This document shows, one piece after another, positions 31,210 through 42,309 of a DNA stretch of 64,000 nt (its first letter is position 1; each line of letters begins with the position of its first letter). Location: contig NW_025408685.1 of NCBI RefSeq assembly GCF_020360975.1, forward strand, positions 310,001-374,000, read 5' to 3'. The notes under the pieces are model-generated. The model was not told the DNA's origin and searched no databases. It saw only the letters and a program-made list of their open reading frames with translations. This DNA comes from Hirsutella rhossiliensis. Its lineage: Eukaryota; Ascomycota; Sordariomycetes; Hypocreales; Ophiocordycipitaceae. Made by a program: the position numbers and the translations under genes.

Positions 31210-33437
31210 CCCATATTAAACACTAGGAAGGCGAAGATGGGATGCGTCGCGAACCGGCCGCCGTGGCGCCGTAGCACGACGTCGGCCCATGCTTGGAGGT
31301 TCATGTTCCGGGTCGACGTGAGGCCCTCCGCGACCCGCTCCGCCTCGGCAGCCCGGCCCCGCCACCCGGTAGTCTCGCTTCCACGGGTAGCGGCCTCGTC
31401 GGCGAGCCTCGGCCCCCCCACGCCAAAGGAAATTAGCGTCGGGAAGGTCTTGGCGAAGAAGGAGGCGTCCGCCGAGTCGGCGAACTCGTTGCCGCGCCGT
31501 ACCTGGATATAGGGCTCGTACTTGTCGCCATCGCCGCCGCGCGCCGCCCCTCCGGCCGCCGTCCCCACCCACGTCCTCGGGCCTGCGCGGGCGCGCGCTC
31601 CGTCGGGCCCGACGGCGTCGCGGGCGAAGCGAATCTTCTCGGCGTCCGCCACCCCTGGCGGCCCGTCGAGCGGGAACATGCCGGACGACGTCACCTCGTT
31701 GATTACTTCCCCGCCCTCTTCGGGCCTAGCGCCGTCCTCTTCGTCGTCGCACGTGGGCCTGACGTCGCGACTCCTCTCCGCGGGATCCCGCCCCTGGCTT
31801 AACATGACGAGGATCTCCTCGATCTCGACCGCGCCCTCGTCGTCCATGGCCCGCTCCGTCGGCGGCACCACCTGCGCGGTCCGCGTCCTCTCCCGCGCTG
31901 ACGGCTCGTTTCGCTCCAGGCGCTCGCATACCACCGACGGCACCCCGTGCGGCGGCGCCCCCCAGCTCTCCATCTCCGCCACGTCGATCTCGACCTCGCC
32001 GTAGAGCGGGTTGTTCTCCTTAAGCCAGACGAGCGCCCTCTCGACCGCCCGCCGCCTTACCGACAGGAGGCCCGACAGGTCGCGTGGCCCCGGCTTCTCG
32101 GCCCCCTGCCACGAGACATGGATCTCGTCCATAACCCGGACTAGCGGGTGCGGGAGCACCTGGTCACCAGCCCTGCACGTCATTCGGGAATACCGTGATA
32201 TGGCCCTTGACGTGCCTCGGATACCTCACGCTCTGCCTCTGCCCGCCGGGGATGCTATACCTCGTCACGAAGCCGTAGCACGAGTTGAGCGAGATCAGCT
32301 TCTCCTCGACCGGCGTGAGGCCCTTGAGCTCGTCGGGGTACGCGTGCTCGCAGCCGAGCCGGCCGTGGAGGTGCATGCCAGGCGAAGCCCTCACGCCCGA
32401 GGCACCGCGCGCACTCTGCGCATACCGGCACCGCCCGGCCTCGGGGAAGCAGCTTCGGCACGCGAATAGAGACCGGCCGCCCTCCGTGACGGGGCTCCGC
32501 CATGGCCACCTCTCCACGCCATTTCCCTAGCTCCTCTCTTGACCGCTTCCGGTAACATACCTTGCAGGTCAAGACCGGTAGCGTGCCGGCGTCGTGGAAC
32601 GCCCGGTAGAACCTCTGCACCGTTCGCACCTGCCTCGCGCGCGGCACCGGCATGCACCACGTCTGCTCGTCTGCGAGCCTCTCGCCCGCCGCGAACTCCT
32701 CCTCGAGGTGCTGCAGTACGCTGGCTAGGTCCTCGGCCTGCAGCTCCCTCCGTCTTGGGGTTTTCTGGCCCACCCGGACCCGGGAGCATTTCCCTTCGGC
32801 CTGCCCGCCGGGGGTGCGGCCCTTCCTCTTCCGCTCTCCCCCGGGCTGCCGATTCATTGTCCTGCCTGCGCCCCGTTAGCCGTCTTCATGCGCCTTGGCC
32901 TCGCTCTGCGACCGTACCGGCTTGTTGGCTGTCCGTGCTTCCGACGCTCGGTCCCGCCTCGGTGGGGGGCGCCGCGTGGACTCCCGCCCTCAGAACCGGC
33001 CGAGCCCGGATGTGCCGCGGCGCCTGCTGGCCTCTGGGCGGGCCGCCCTCGCTCGGCGGCGGTGTGAGACCGGCTGCGATCGGTGTCGGCCGGGGCTGGA
33101 TACGCCGCAACGCCTGCTGCCTTGCGTCGGCTTGGAGTCTCTGCTGCCTCGGTGGTCTTCCCCGCCTGCGCTTCGCGCCCTCGTCGACACTCGGCTGCGG
33201 CGTGGTGTGGCCGTTCCACCCTATTCCCATATCCGCTTCGCCCTGCCTAGGCTGGGCGATGTCGCCGCCGTTGGCAGTCGCACCTATCGGTCTCCAAGCG
33301 TCCCCGCCCGGACCGTCCTCGACCGGCGTCTCCAAGGCGCCACGCGGTCCGTGGGCTTCCTGCGCCGGGCTCGCGCCCCCCCCTGCTCCGCGCGGTCCCC
33401 CTCCAGCAGCTGACTCCATCGCGATACTGGCTGCCAC
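31176..33437 (-). pseudogene. Helitron-2 N-terminal region (AT-hook, zinc/DUF-type)
   Basis: Frame 32886-33437 is Gly/Pro/Gln-rich with an AT-hook-like KRRRGRPPRQQ. Frame 32255-32857 begins MNRQPGGERKRKGR and has a CKVCYRKRSREELGKWR motif and CAECARC, a probable zinc ribbon. The next piece, VEEKLISLNSCYGFVTRYSI (near 32250-32310), is the characteristic lead-in to the Rep region. Frame 31176-32183 carries WLKENNPLYGEVEID and the motif DKYEPYIQVRRGNEFADSAD. The pieces lie in at least three frames. Confidence 0.7.
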
Positions 33438-34217
33438 TACCTTTATAAACCTCTCATCTACCTCGTGCTGCTATGCTGACGTGGAGCCTCGTGAGTCGGA
33501 CGTCGACGTATACGTCCTTTCCTGGGCTGCTCGTCTTGCGCTTATGTTGCTACTCGGCATGCAGCTTATGCGTAACGGACACTTTACATTTACAATGACC
33601 TATGTACTCTATATAGAGCTCCGTAGTACGTCTATAAGCATGCTGCTGCTCTTCACATTATACCGGCGCCGACTTTCCATTAAGCCTACCGGGAACTGCC
33701 TGCTGCTATCGCATGCAACGGCCTAGGCCGGTCTTTACATGTAAGTCGCTACGGCACCTTCCTCTTACTCGTGCTTTACATTCTACGCTCTCCTTGTTAT
33801 CTGGAGCTATGTCGCTAAGCGCCTTGGTTCGAGGTTAGATGCTTGCATGCTGGCTTTTAACCCCATGTCTTAAACGTGTCGCCAATGAAGCTGCCCTATT
33901 CTGTGACAATATGGCTTCCCGTATGTCGGTTGTCTTAAAAAACCCCTCTATCCCTAAGCAGACCGCCTTTTTGCCCTTTTCCCCTCGCTTCTCATAGCAT
34001 TCTCTAGACAACGCTCTTTCCATGTTCTCCTAACCGCTAAAAATTTTCCCGTGTTTCCGTTAATATCTATGCTCGTGTTCTGTAAGGCGGCCCCTGGCCC
34101 TTCACTTCCCGCCGGTTTCTTCCAACGATACAAAAATAGGAAGAGTTCCTGCTCCTATTCTGCCCCGCTTAAACGATTCAAAACGGCAGCGTCGCTCTTA
34201 CGCTATACAACCTCGCC
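33438..34217. other. Helitron-2 upstream flank, no gene
   Basis: No coding region is supported. A TATA-like TTTATAAA lies near 33440-33447, just upstream of the Helitron-2 reading on the minus strand. The composition becomes AT-richer between 33600 and 34200. Confidence 0.35.
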
Positions 34218-34728
34218 ATGTCTTCGTCCCCGTCTTCGGCCGCCTCTCCGCCGCATCTGAAGAGGCCCCTTAGTACTGGCAAGAGCGTCGACGGTGACAT
34301 GTCTATGATGTTCTTCGCCCAGCCCGACTGCCCCTCGAGGTTCGCCCACTAAGACGAGCACCGCATCAAGAACCTTAACGCCGAAGGCTATCGCCCGTGT
34401 CTTCCTGCCCGTCCCCTCGTAGCTGCTCCCGGCCGAGTACGCGCCCCTCCGCGCGGAGCCGGATGCCGCCGACCCGGCTGTCTCTCTCTTCTTTAGCCTA
34501 GGTAAACCTCTCGATTTACGGCCAGCCGGTCGTCGACCCCGACCGGTCCGAGCATCGGTTCTTCGTTAACAGCCACGTCCACTCCCATGCCCTCCCCTGG
34601 GGGGTTCGAGTGCCGCGACGGTCTCCACGCCGGCCCGGGCGATACCGTCGTCTACAATTCCCACGCTCGTCGTCCGCGACCATGGCTACCATCCATGCCC
34701 CCCGCCCTGTATGTGTCTCCTCCCCTGC
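34218..34728 (+). pseudogene. Unknown GC-rich coding relic near Helitron-2
   Basis: From ATG 34218 the text reads MSSSPSSAASPPHLKRPLST, then SMMFFAQPDCPSRFAH and an in-frame TAA. The frame continues after the stop with DEHRIKNLNAEGYRPC. It shifts, then reads LLPAEYAPLRAEPDAADPAV, VNLSIYGQPVVDPDRSEHRF and FFVNSHVHSHALPWG. After a slip at a GGGGGG run it reads FECRDGLHAGPGDTVVYNSH. The composition matches Helitron-2, so it could be an accessory or captured gene of that element. I do not recognise a domain. Confidence 0.45.
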
Positions 34729-35308
34729 CGCGTCGCTGACTTCTCCTTGTGGCGTCCTCCCGCGCTCCTTGGCCTCCCGAGGGCCACTTCCCCTCGGCCC
34801 CTCCCGTCGTCTCCTTCCACGGCGTCGTCGCCGGCGCCGGCCTCTCCCTCTTGCGACGGGACCTCCAGCCCGGTCTCGACGCCGTCCGTCTCCGCTGCCG
34901 GCCGGGTAGTCGACCGTGTCTTCGTTCCTCAAGGCTTTTGTGCGCAACCCAGGGGGTTGCCTTACCTCGTTGGGCTAGGTCCTCACACCTCAAGAATCAA
35001 GGCTGACCAACTGCAGGGCATACCCACCTTGGTTCCCACCCCCCCACAAACCTATCGGATATTCGGACCAGATTGCCGCTGGCAGGTGCAGCACATTTGA
35101 ACGCTGGAGCCTGAAAGATGTGGACAAGCGCGAAGTGTTTGCTTGCAACAGTACATCAATACCATGCTACTGTACCATGTGGCCATTCTCTCCAGAGACC
35201 AAACCGCAATAAATACCATGTTTCGTCGTGTGCTCAATTTCTACGTTCCATACTAGGTCCGCACCATCATAATAAGTCCGAACCTCAATTCATCACGTCT
35301 TGTTGATC
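34729..35308. other. Intergenic, upstream of six-exon gene
   Basis: The GC-rich relic fades out by about 34950. The last 300 bases are AT-richer and are the likely promoter of the gene at 35309. No other feature was seen. Confidence 0.35.
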
Positions 35309-37875
35309 ATGGCTATGACGATTCCGTCCAGTTCTCGCATCTTTCAACAAATCGAAGATATACAAATTCGAATTTCACAGTGCGAGCAAGAATTAAAGTC
35401 CCACAAGTCACCACGATTCGAGTATGAGGAGAGACTGGCCGATGTCAACACCCGCATTGATGAGGCTTGGGAACGTCTGTTTTCAGGTCAAAGCCCGATC
35501 GATCGTTCCGAGCTCCAGAGCAAGATTCTGAATTATGGCCGTGAGTTGGAGAGGATTGAAAGTGAACATAAAGAGGGCCTCGAGGGGTGCAGAGGCTTCT
35601 TACCAGTGTCGTATCGATGCTGTTTGGAAAGACTCGTGCAAAGGGCTTATCGCAGTATTGGAATCTATGCTGCTTCCAAATACACCGCAAGAAGCAGAAG
35701 ACAGGGAGCTCCAGCAAACACTTCCGAATGGGTCAACTAGAGATCAGCCGAAAGGCTCTCAACCGGCAGCACCCGTCGAATCAGTTGGGCGTCGTGGGCC
35801 TCCTGGGGGGCCTTGCACGGAGACCACTGACACCTGCGGCAAAAGCAACAGGGTAAGTTGCCCATGCCCGACCGAAAAGGACTATATTGACGAATCAAGC
35901 CTAAACGAAGGCTCGATAGGATGATTCAGCCGCAGTGGAAGAGGCGACGAATCACTGAGAGCCAAGAGCGGCATAGTGACGATTCACTGAACGAGAATGA
36001 CGGGCAGTTGCAGGATGATATAGCCAGATATCTCACCCCTGGCGAAGTCTACCTTGCTTTCAAATCCGACGCCTGGTCGCCAGTACTTCTCTTGCCCACA
36101 GACAATTTGCACGATGTTGGCCTTCCAATTACAATCGAGGCATTGGGTCTGACGAAAAACGTCCCGCACTGTTATGAGTACGACCGGGAAGAGAAAAGCT
36201 TTCGATGGCGAAAGGAGTACGAGGGTGGCGGACGTCTTTTCGCAGAGCGGCAATACCCCATCATATTTTTTGATGGCTTGGATTTTCCGGAGAGAAGCTC
36301 AGTCGGCTGGGTCGCTGCCAGAGACCTCCGAAGCTTCGACTTAATGGATGCCAATATTGACAAGCGCATCAAACACGTCGGGCGGGTTCGCCAGTTTGTC
36401 AATGAGCGGGAAAAGTCACGAGCAAAGGATAAGGATGATGCATCTGCCTCTCAACGAGCAAGGTCTGTTGATGGTGAGTCCCTGGTCTTGATGAGAAAAC
36501 CCCAATTCTAACACACTATTCCCAGGTGACGATACTAGGAGCTTAGGGGCTTTCCGTTTGACGCCCAAAACCAGCTGCGGAGATCAATCTCAGTCGGGTG
36601 AAATCGGATTATGCGCGGCCAAAAAGGACCCGAAGGTCTCAATCGACGGGGAATGCTCAACTGACGATTCGGAACCAAGACTTGGGTGCGATCCCAATCG
36701 AGAAACAGCGAGCTGCCCCAAATCCGAGCAGGATCGCGATGGCGACCGCCCCAAGGAGGACTTCGGTCTTGCACCTCATTCGAAGGCTCCCATATCAACT
36801 ATGGGTTCGACCTCAGGATCTGACGATGGTACTCCATGCAGCGAAGGGATTACGAGGTCACGCCTGCAGGATCATCTTGCTTCTGATACTACGATTATAG
36901 TGCGCGATGAGCGGCCACCAAACACTGCCCAAGACGGACCTGAGCAAATTTTGTTGGACCACGGTACGTCGGTGTCGCACTGGGAAAAACAAGGAGACTC
37001 TGACTAGATACTAGACGAAGCTAGAACTGCGACGCCTCAACACCATTCGAAGGCGACGGCCGATGCGCAGAATTCGTCACGCTTCTACGAAATCCTGGAT
37101 GTTGAGCCTAACAGCGAGCGAGAAGCTCAACCCAATGGGCCGGACGTGGGATGCCAACTTGAGGGTGTTGGCGCGAATGATTGTCTGCCTCATACTCAGA
37201 CTGCTACTGCACCTACATCCACGTCAGATTTGGATGATTGTGAACATGAGAAACAAGCTCTTCAACCCGAAAACATGGATAAACTTTGCAGTGACGGGCT
37301 GCGATTGGCTACTGCGACGCGGACGTCTCAAGGTTTCCTTCAACTAGCGACAAATCGGGAAGGACTGGCATTACGCGCACACCCCTTACAAACGTTGAGA
37401 CCCACGATTTTCAGGTACCAGCAAGCTAAGTTTGGGACCCAGACACGGGACAATGGCGACGAACAGTCTGGAGACGTAAATCAGTGTTTGCGGCTGCGAG
37501 ACAACGCGGCTCTGCGGCGCCATGAAGACTCGCTGGCATTCCTGGACGGACCTGACTCTAGTGAGTACACAGTCAGCCTCGTCAGATCTCAAATCATTGA
37601 TATGGGGCGACTGACACGTACACCGCTATATATGTTATGGCAGTGACGCAGCAACCTAACTATTCGATGACGTCCAGATTTAATGGATGGCCCCAACTTC
37701 TCCCACAGAATCTTCTTACGGAATTGACTCAAGTCTCAGGGTGGAAGATCCTGGCCCACATGTATTCATGGATCGTTACAAAATGTATTGTTGCCCCTTG
37801 AGTTGTGATAATAAGTGGCGATATTTGGCCTGGTTTACGAAGCATTTGCTGCGTCATCACTCCGAAATACAGTAG
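35309..37875 (+). CDS. 728-residue protein with coiled coil, chromatin-type module (tentative) and C2H2 finger
   Basis: Exons: 35309-35540, 35593-35852, 35930-36473, 36526-36963, 37015-37560 and 37709-37875. They sum to 2,187 bases, exactly 729 codons with stop. All five introns have GT...AG ends (donors GTGAGT, GTAAGT, GTGAGT, GTACGT, GTGAGT). The N-terminus (FQQIEDIQIRISQCEQELKS) is a probable coiled coil. Residues about 205-300 begin TPGEVYLAFKSDAWSPVLLL and include YPIIFFDGLDFPERSSVGWV, reminiscent of a PWWP/Tudor-type fold; this is tentative. A long charged linker follows. The last exon encodes YCCPLSCDNKWRYLAWFTKH then LLRHH, a C2H2 zinc finger (C-X12-H-X3-H). A nuclear chromatin or transcription role is inferred. 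The gene is intact, unlike most of its neighbours. The last intron (148 nt) is the least certain. Confidence 0.65.
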
Positions 37876-38394
37876 ATGCTGTCTAGCTGTTTTTACTGCA
37901 CATTGCTAAACTTCCATTGATTGAAATAGGCCACATCAGCCATGCTAGCAGCGGTGCTGTTGTGATGTGCATCTCACTTTTGGCTGGGCGGTCCATGCGA
38001 CAAAGTTCTCTGCGGACTACTATGCCCTGCTCTACCAGCTGCAGATTGTCTTGGATGATAATAAGTCCGCCTTACGACGAAGAGATATAGCCGCCAAGTG
38101 TAAGTGAGAAGATAAGAGAAGAGAAAGAGGTGGAAGATGTGGGGTGCTTGGCGACTGATAGTAGACGTCAACCCCAAGAACCGGTATTAAGGCAAGTTCG
38201 CCCTGCCGCCTGGAAGTGGGAAGTTGTTGGAGTGATGCTGTACAATAAGTAAGTCCTGTCGATACTTCTCACCTTGGGAGCATTTCGGCGTTTTCGTATG
38301 GGATGGAGACGCTAACGATCTGACCTGCCCGCCAGGGCGGCCATGATTATCTCACGGAGGATGAGCCGAGCAAGCATGAAGATCGGGGACTGAA
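37876..38394. other. Intergenic, nothing recognised
   Basis: Short frames only. It ends at the tRNA-like repeat. Confidence 0.35.
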
Positions 38395-38540
38395 GAACTC
38401 TTGATTCTATATATAAGTGATAGTGAGAAGTTGGCTTCTTATACTTGTGACGTTGGGTTGAGTGGCGATATCGCCACTCAGGCAGCCTAGATGACGATGT
38501 CATCTAAAGGTTCGAATCCATCACTAATATGGCAGTACGA
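38395..38540 (+). repeat. tRNA-like dispersed repeat, copy 1
   Basis: About 145 bp shared with 53215-53365. It contains an A-box-like GGTTGAGTGG (38456-38465) and a perfect B box GGTTCGAATCC (38509-38519), 43 bases apart. Between them are the hairpins GAGTGGCGAT/ATCGCCACTC and GATGAC/GTCATC. GTGA before the A box can pair with TCAC after the B box. It looks like a SINE derived from a long-variable-arm (Ser/Leu-type) tRNA rather than a working tRNA gene. Confidence 0.65.
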
Positions 38541-38577
38541 ACAGCCACGACCTAAAATATGGGCCAGCTGTGCGAAT

Positions 38578-38962
38578 ATGGAAATCAGATTGTTGGAGGC
38601 TGATACATCCTGTGTGACTATGTTCGTTATCTGGTTAAACGGAGACAATGAGGAAGGCTATCCCATCGAAGTCTTCAATGAACGCGGCTGTAGGGTTCAG
38701 TCGACTTACGTTTCAGCAAGTAAGAAGCGCTATGCCGTTACGTGTGCTTCGTCTCCTACATAGAACAACGACCTTGGTGCCCGAGCCTGTCCGAATCTCA
38801 CGTTAATGCTAAACAGTGGCGCAAATGCCGAGGCCTCCAGCCCCGACACCAGTTGGAGAAATCGTTCCGTGGTATCAGACAATAAATGGCGAGCGACCCG
38901 ACGATGAGTCGATGACCCGGCATACTGTACCAGTACCGCCCATAGGTTCTCGCACCTCGTGA
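38578..38962 (+). CDS. Possible small two-exon gene, unknown function
   Basis: Exon 1 at 38578-38719 (MEIRLLEADTSCVTMFVIWL), intron 38720-38816 (GTAAGA...CAG) and exon 2 at 38817-38962 (PRPPAPTPVGEIVPWYQTIN) give 95 residues in a continuous frame. The frame stays open upstream of the ATG into the tRNA-like repeat, so the real start may lie in another exon. No domain is recognised. The two halves read like genuine protein, but the evidence is modest. Confidence 0.35.
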
Positions 38963-41286
38963 TGATCCGAGGGCTGAGTCCCCATGTGTTCTTGCCGCGC
39001 GGTGATCAAGACGACAGACGGGATGCGACGGTGCGAGAAGTGGATTTTGGCTGCGACAAGACAGCAGCAGGATCGCAGCTTGTCTCGCAACACCTTCTCA
39101 AAAAGCCGCCCCACTGCAGCCGGTACGGGATCTTTACACCATCTTCTACAGATAATGATTGCCGGACCTACAGAGTTCTTGTCCCTCACGTATTGCAACG
39201 TCGGGGGCGGCGGGGTAAAACCGTCTTGGGTCCCTTACAGTGCCGTTTTACAAGCCGTCAAACCACACCTAAACAGGCACCAAATGTCTTGAAGTTCCGG
39301 CAAGTCGCTGCGCAACAGCCGGAAGGCCTCCTCCCCCGACCATCTTTTTTGGAGTAGTGGTGTCGTTACGGTACAGTGAGGCTCAGGTGCAGAGCACCGA
39401 GTTTTAGTGCCCACTAAACTCGGAATTAAATCCTACGCTGTTGCAGGGCCTTATGTAATTGTCAACTGCGTGAGTTTTGCAAGAAAATTGGCCAAACCGA
39501 AATGCCATTCTGTCGGGATGGATGCCACACTTGACGAGGGCATGAGCGTATCATTGGTAAGTCAACACACTGCAGCCAAGACCTGCTACAGGCGATGAAC
39601 GCCACTCGTAGCGAAGCTCCAGAACACAATGCTCAGAATTTCTTTACGTATTACTTCGTGAATTCGGAAGGAGGTCAATTTGTGAGTACCTACCAGCCCG
39701 CGGCATTCCATGTTGTGATGTCCAGCCAAGAGTGGTCTACGCGACGGCATCCATAAAAAATTAGCCAAAGTTAGCTGTTGATCTACACTTCTTGGTACGA
39801 CATACGACCCATCCAGTGATGAGACGAATGAAGTGCCTAAGCCCGAATATATTTGAGAACAGGGCGAGATTAAGCACAAAAGACATAACTTGCAGCTCAT
39901 CTAGATTGAACATGTAGATCTTCACGTACGAAGCGACCGTGGTTAAATGGAAAATAGTATTTCTTCCGCTGGATTTGCGCAACTTCGTCAAAAGGAGTCG
40001 CAGCGGGCAACTACTCGAGGAGTCGCCCCAATGAAGACAGCGCACATTCAAATACCCGACAGTGTCTTGCGACTGGCTCATGCTAGACGTCGAGTTTTTG
40101 TCATGTATGAGACCGATAAGAGAATTCGGTCTAGTAAAGACGACAGAAGGAAGCAAGCAAGAGCTCGAATGTCTCGAAGGGAGAGTCACCCACAAAGCGG
40201 GAGCTTCGCAGCCGAGGTCGAAAAAGCAGAAGCCACACTTCGGCTAACATCTTGGTTCCTCTCCGCTCTAGCGAGCCGGGAAAACGCATGTTCAGTGGTG
40301 GCACAAGAAAGCGACAGAAGCAGGCACGAGGCTGAAGAGGCAATTTCCAAGTGTAAACAAGAAACGATAGAAGCAATACGAACCTTTGTGTAGGATTTTC
40401 CGAACATGATGCTTAACTCTTAGTCTACCCGGTATGCCTCTGTTTTGCATACTTGATACGGAGGAGTCGAAAACAGCAGGTATACCTCCCCACTTGCGCT
40501 ATAACGCATCTAAAATTCACTGCGCTGAGGCGAACGTACATGATAAGCGCGTGAAACGCAACGAAAAGTCACCCGCTGATGGATCCTTTTCGAGAGATCT
40601 TGAAAGATGAATCTCCAACCTCATCCTGATAGAGCTCCATGGTAGTGAAGTAGAGAAAGGGGGGGAAGCGCTTTCGCGTCTTGAAAGCCCCTCACACTAC
40701 CCCCCTCTTTTCTGGTGGCAGATCTGCGGTCAACTCGTGCCTTGGCTAATCCATAAAACATATAAGGAACTATTATTTCTACACTACGTGTGGGCCTACA
40801 CGTTTACTGGGGCGTAACGGTTACCTGACAAATATCGTTGCGTTGCCCCCCCTCAGGATTTATCTCACGGTAAAATCAGCCTTATTAGCCACAGAAGGTG
40901 CCAATTTAACAGACAAGTCAGCCTATCAATTTGTCTGCTGCGTGCGGGAGCAATACAGTATGCAAGCCGGGCGCGAAAGCTTGTGAGTGTTTCTACTCCA
41001 GTGAGGCAGAACTGGCGACCAAACCATTTTATTCGTCGCTATCGCACAAATCCGAGAGATGCAAAGTCATTTACTCACCCTTCAACCTCGGCAATCCAGA
41101 CAAGCTCGCCGCAGTCGCCTTCAGACTTCTATCTTCATCCGTCACGAACTACGCATTCCCAAACTCGGACGTAGGGGTCGCCGTGGGTCAGTGGGCTTGA
41201 GCTCTAGTTCCTCGCGTTCTAATTCTTTGCGCCCAAACTGACGCCGTCGGCAGTCTCGAATTGCGGTCTCTACAGCCAAAGCCTAT
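38963..41286. other. Mostly gene-free stretch left of hAT-2
   Basis: Apart from the weak candidate at 39947 nothing is supported. There are many short frames on both strands without motifs. The right end abuts the hAT-2 terminal repeat. Confidence 0.3.
39947..40393 (+). CDS. Weak candidate: 148-residue basic helical protein
   Basis: An uninterrupted frame from ATG 39947. The product is rich in Arg, Lys, Glu and Ser, with a helical charged C-terminus (EAEEAISKCKQETIEAIRTF). A bZIP-like or coiled-coil fragment is possible. An overlapping frame on the minus strand and the lack of any diagnostic motif keep confidence low. Confidence 0.25.
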   Translation: MENSISSAGFAQLRQKESQRATTRGVAPMKTAHIQIPDSVLRLAHARRRVFVMYETDKRIRSSKDDRRKQARARMSRRESHPQSGSFAAEVEKAEATLRLTSWFLSALASRENACSVVAQESDRSRHEAEEAISKCKQETIEAIRTFV

Positions 41287-41302
41287 GCTCCTAATAGTGT
41301 GG
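41287..41302 (+). repeat. hAT-2 left terminal inverted repeat
   Basis: GCTCCTAATAGTGTGG, an exact reverse complement of 51445-51460. Confidence 0.8.
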
Positions 41303-41639
41303 CCAGTGCGTTTGGACCCCTCAAACTGCTCATTCAGTGCGTGTGACTTGGCCGCACTACACTACCAGTGTGCCTGAGATGTTCAAACTGAACTATTAGT
41401 CTGTTCGTCACGGCCAAACTGAACTACAGTGCAAACTGTGGTCTACACTATTAGTGTGAACATATAGTCTGACATTTGGCATTGCACCCGTCGCACCTGC
41501 AAGGTTGCCTTCAAGTTTTCCAGCGCCCTCACCGAATTGCCTGCCTTACCTGCAGCTTTCCTCGCCCCTTTCCTGAATCAGAGGCTCAGACCCGGTACCG
41601 GTGGCTTCCGGATCGATATAGCGACACTGGAATCCATAA

Positions 41640-42017
41640 TTAGACAATCTTCATCTGACGAAACAGAAATCTTACCTCGGATGGGAGTATCAGAGCGCTC
41701 CGGTCCCAGGATCGTAGGCATTCCAAGAGATTTAAAGTTTCAATGTTCATAGATCCTCGCTGGTCGGTTACCGAAAGTTTGGCTTTGGAGAAGAGCCGCT
41801 CTGTCTCAGTAGACATAGGCGCAATCGATAGAAGGTCAATGGCCATCAAAGATAAGTTAGGAACCGTCGCCGCTGCGCTGACTCTAACCACCATTTCAAC
41901 GGATCCGATACCATCACCACAGGCTCGCGGCAATACACTTCGTACTCGTCGTCATCCATGTTGAAAATCGTAGCCTTTTGCTCTTTCATCCACATTTTGT
42001 ACCCATTTGGTCGTCTT
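41640..42017 (-). pseudogene. hAT-2 transposase, C-terminal part
   Basis: The minus strand reads WMKEQKATIFNMDDDEYEVY and DPLKWWLESAQ. After a one-base slip it reads NLSLMAIDLLSIAPMSTETE and RLFSKAKLSVTDQRGSMNIE, the classical hAT C-terminal dimerisation block. It ends at 41640. The upstream part of the same protein is at 48585-50350. Confidence 0.9.
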
Positions 42018-42149
42018 TGTCACGGCACCAACCTGGGTTCCGTCACGTGCATCCCTGTACTTAGTCTAGACTCTGTTCCACCTCCGTAGTTTGCCCTCCT
42101 CACAGCACAACATAGATCTTCCCTGGCATCCTAGGTCTGCCCCGTGATA
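42018..42149 (+). repeat. Gypsy left LTR
   Basis: 132 bp, starts TGTCACGGCACC and ends CCCCGTGATA. Identical to the right LTR over its whole length. Confidence 0.95.
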
Positions 42150-42309
42150 GTTTGTGCTGTCTACTATCGGCTGCGCCGCCATCCCGATTGTACACCTAAC
42201 CAGAGTTTTCCCATTCGACACCCCAAGTCCCACGCAACGAGATCACCACGCCGCGAGCGGCCCAGCCCTACCCTCGATCACTGGAATTTTTCCCCGCCCT
42301 GCCAAGACC

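Larger units (their letters stand above)
26807..33437 (-). mobile_element. Helitron-2, GC-rich rolling-circle transposon, decayed
   Basis: The minus strand carries, in order from 33437 down to 26807: an AT-hook-like N-terminal region, a zinc/DUF-type region, a Rep domain with an HUH motif, and a PIF1-family helicase. This is the domain order of a Helitron Rep-Hel protein. The whole block is visibly GC-rich compared with its neighbours. I could not identify the 5' TC and 3' CTRR termini, so the element extends beyond the coding block by an unknown amount. Confidence 0.85.

Noticed and set aside
32539..33726. 395-codon plus-strand frame opposite Helitron-2
   Set aside because: Shadow of the GC-rich minus-strand coding block; it shows no motif, while the minus strand has clear Helitron motifs.
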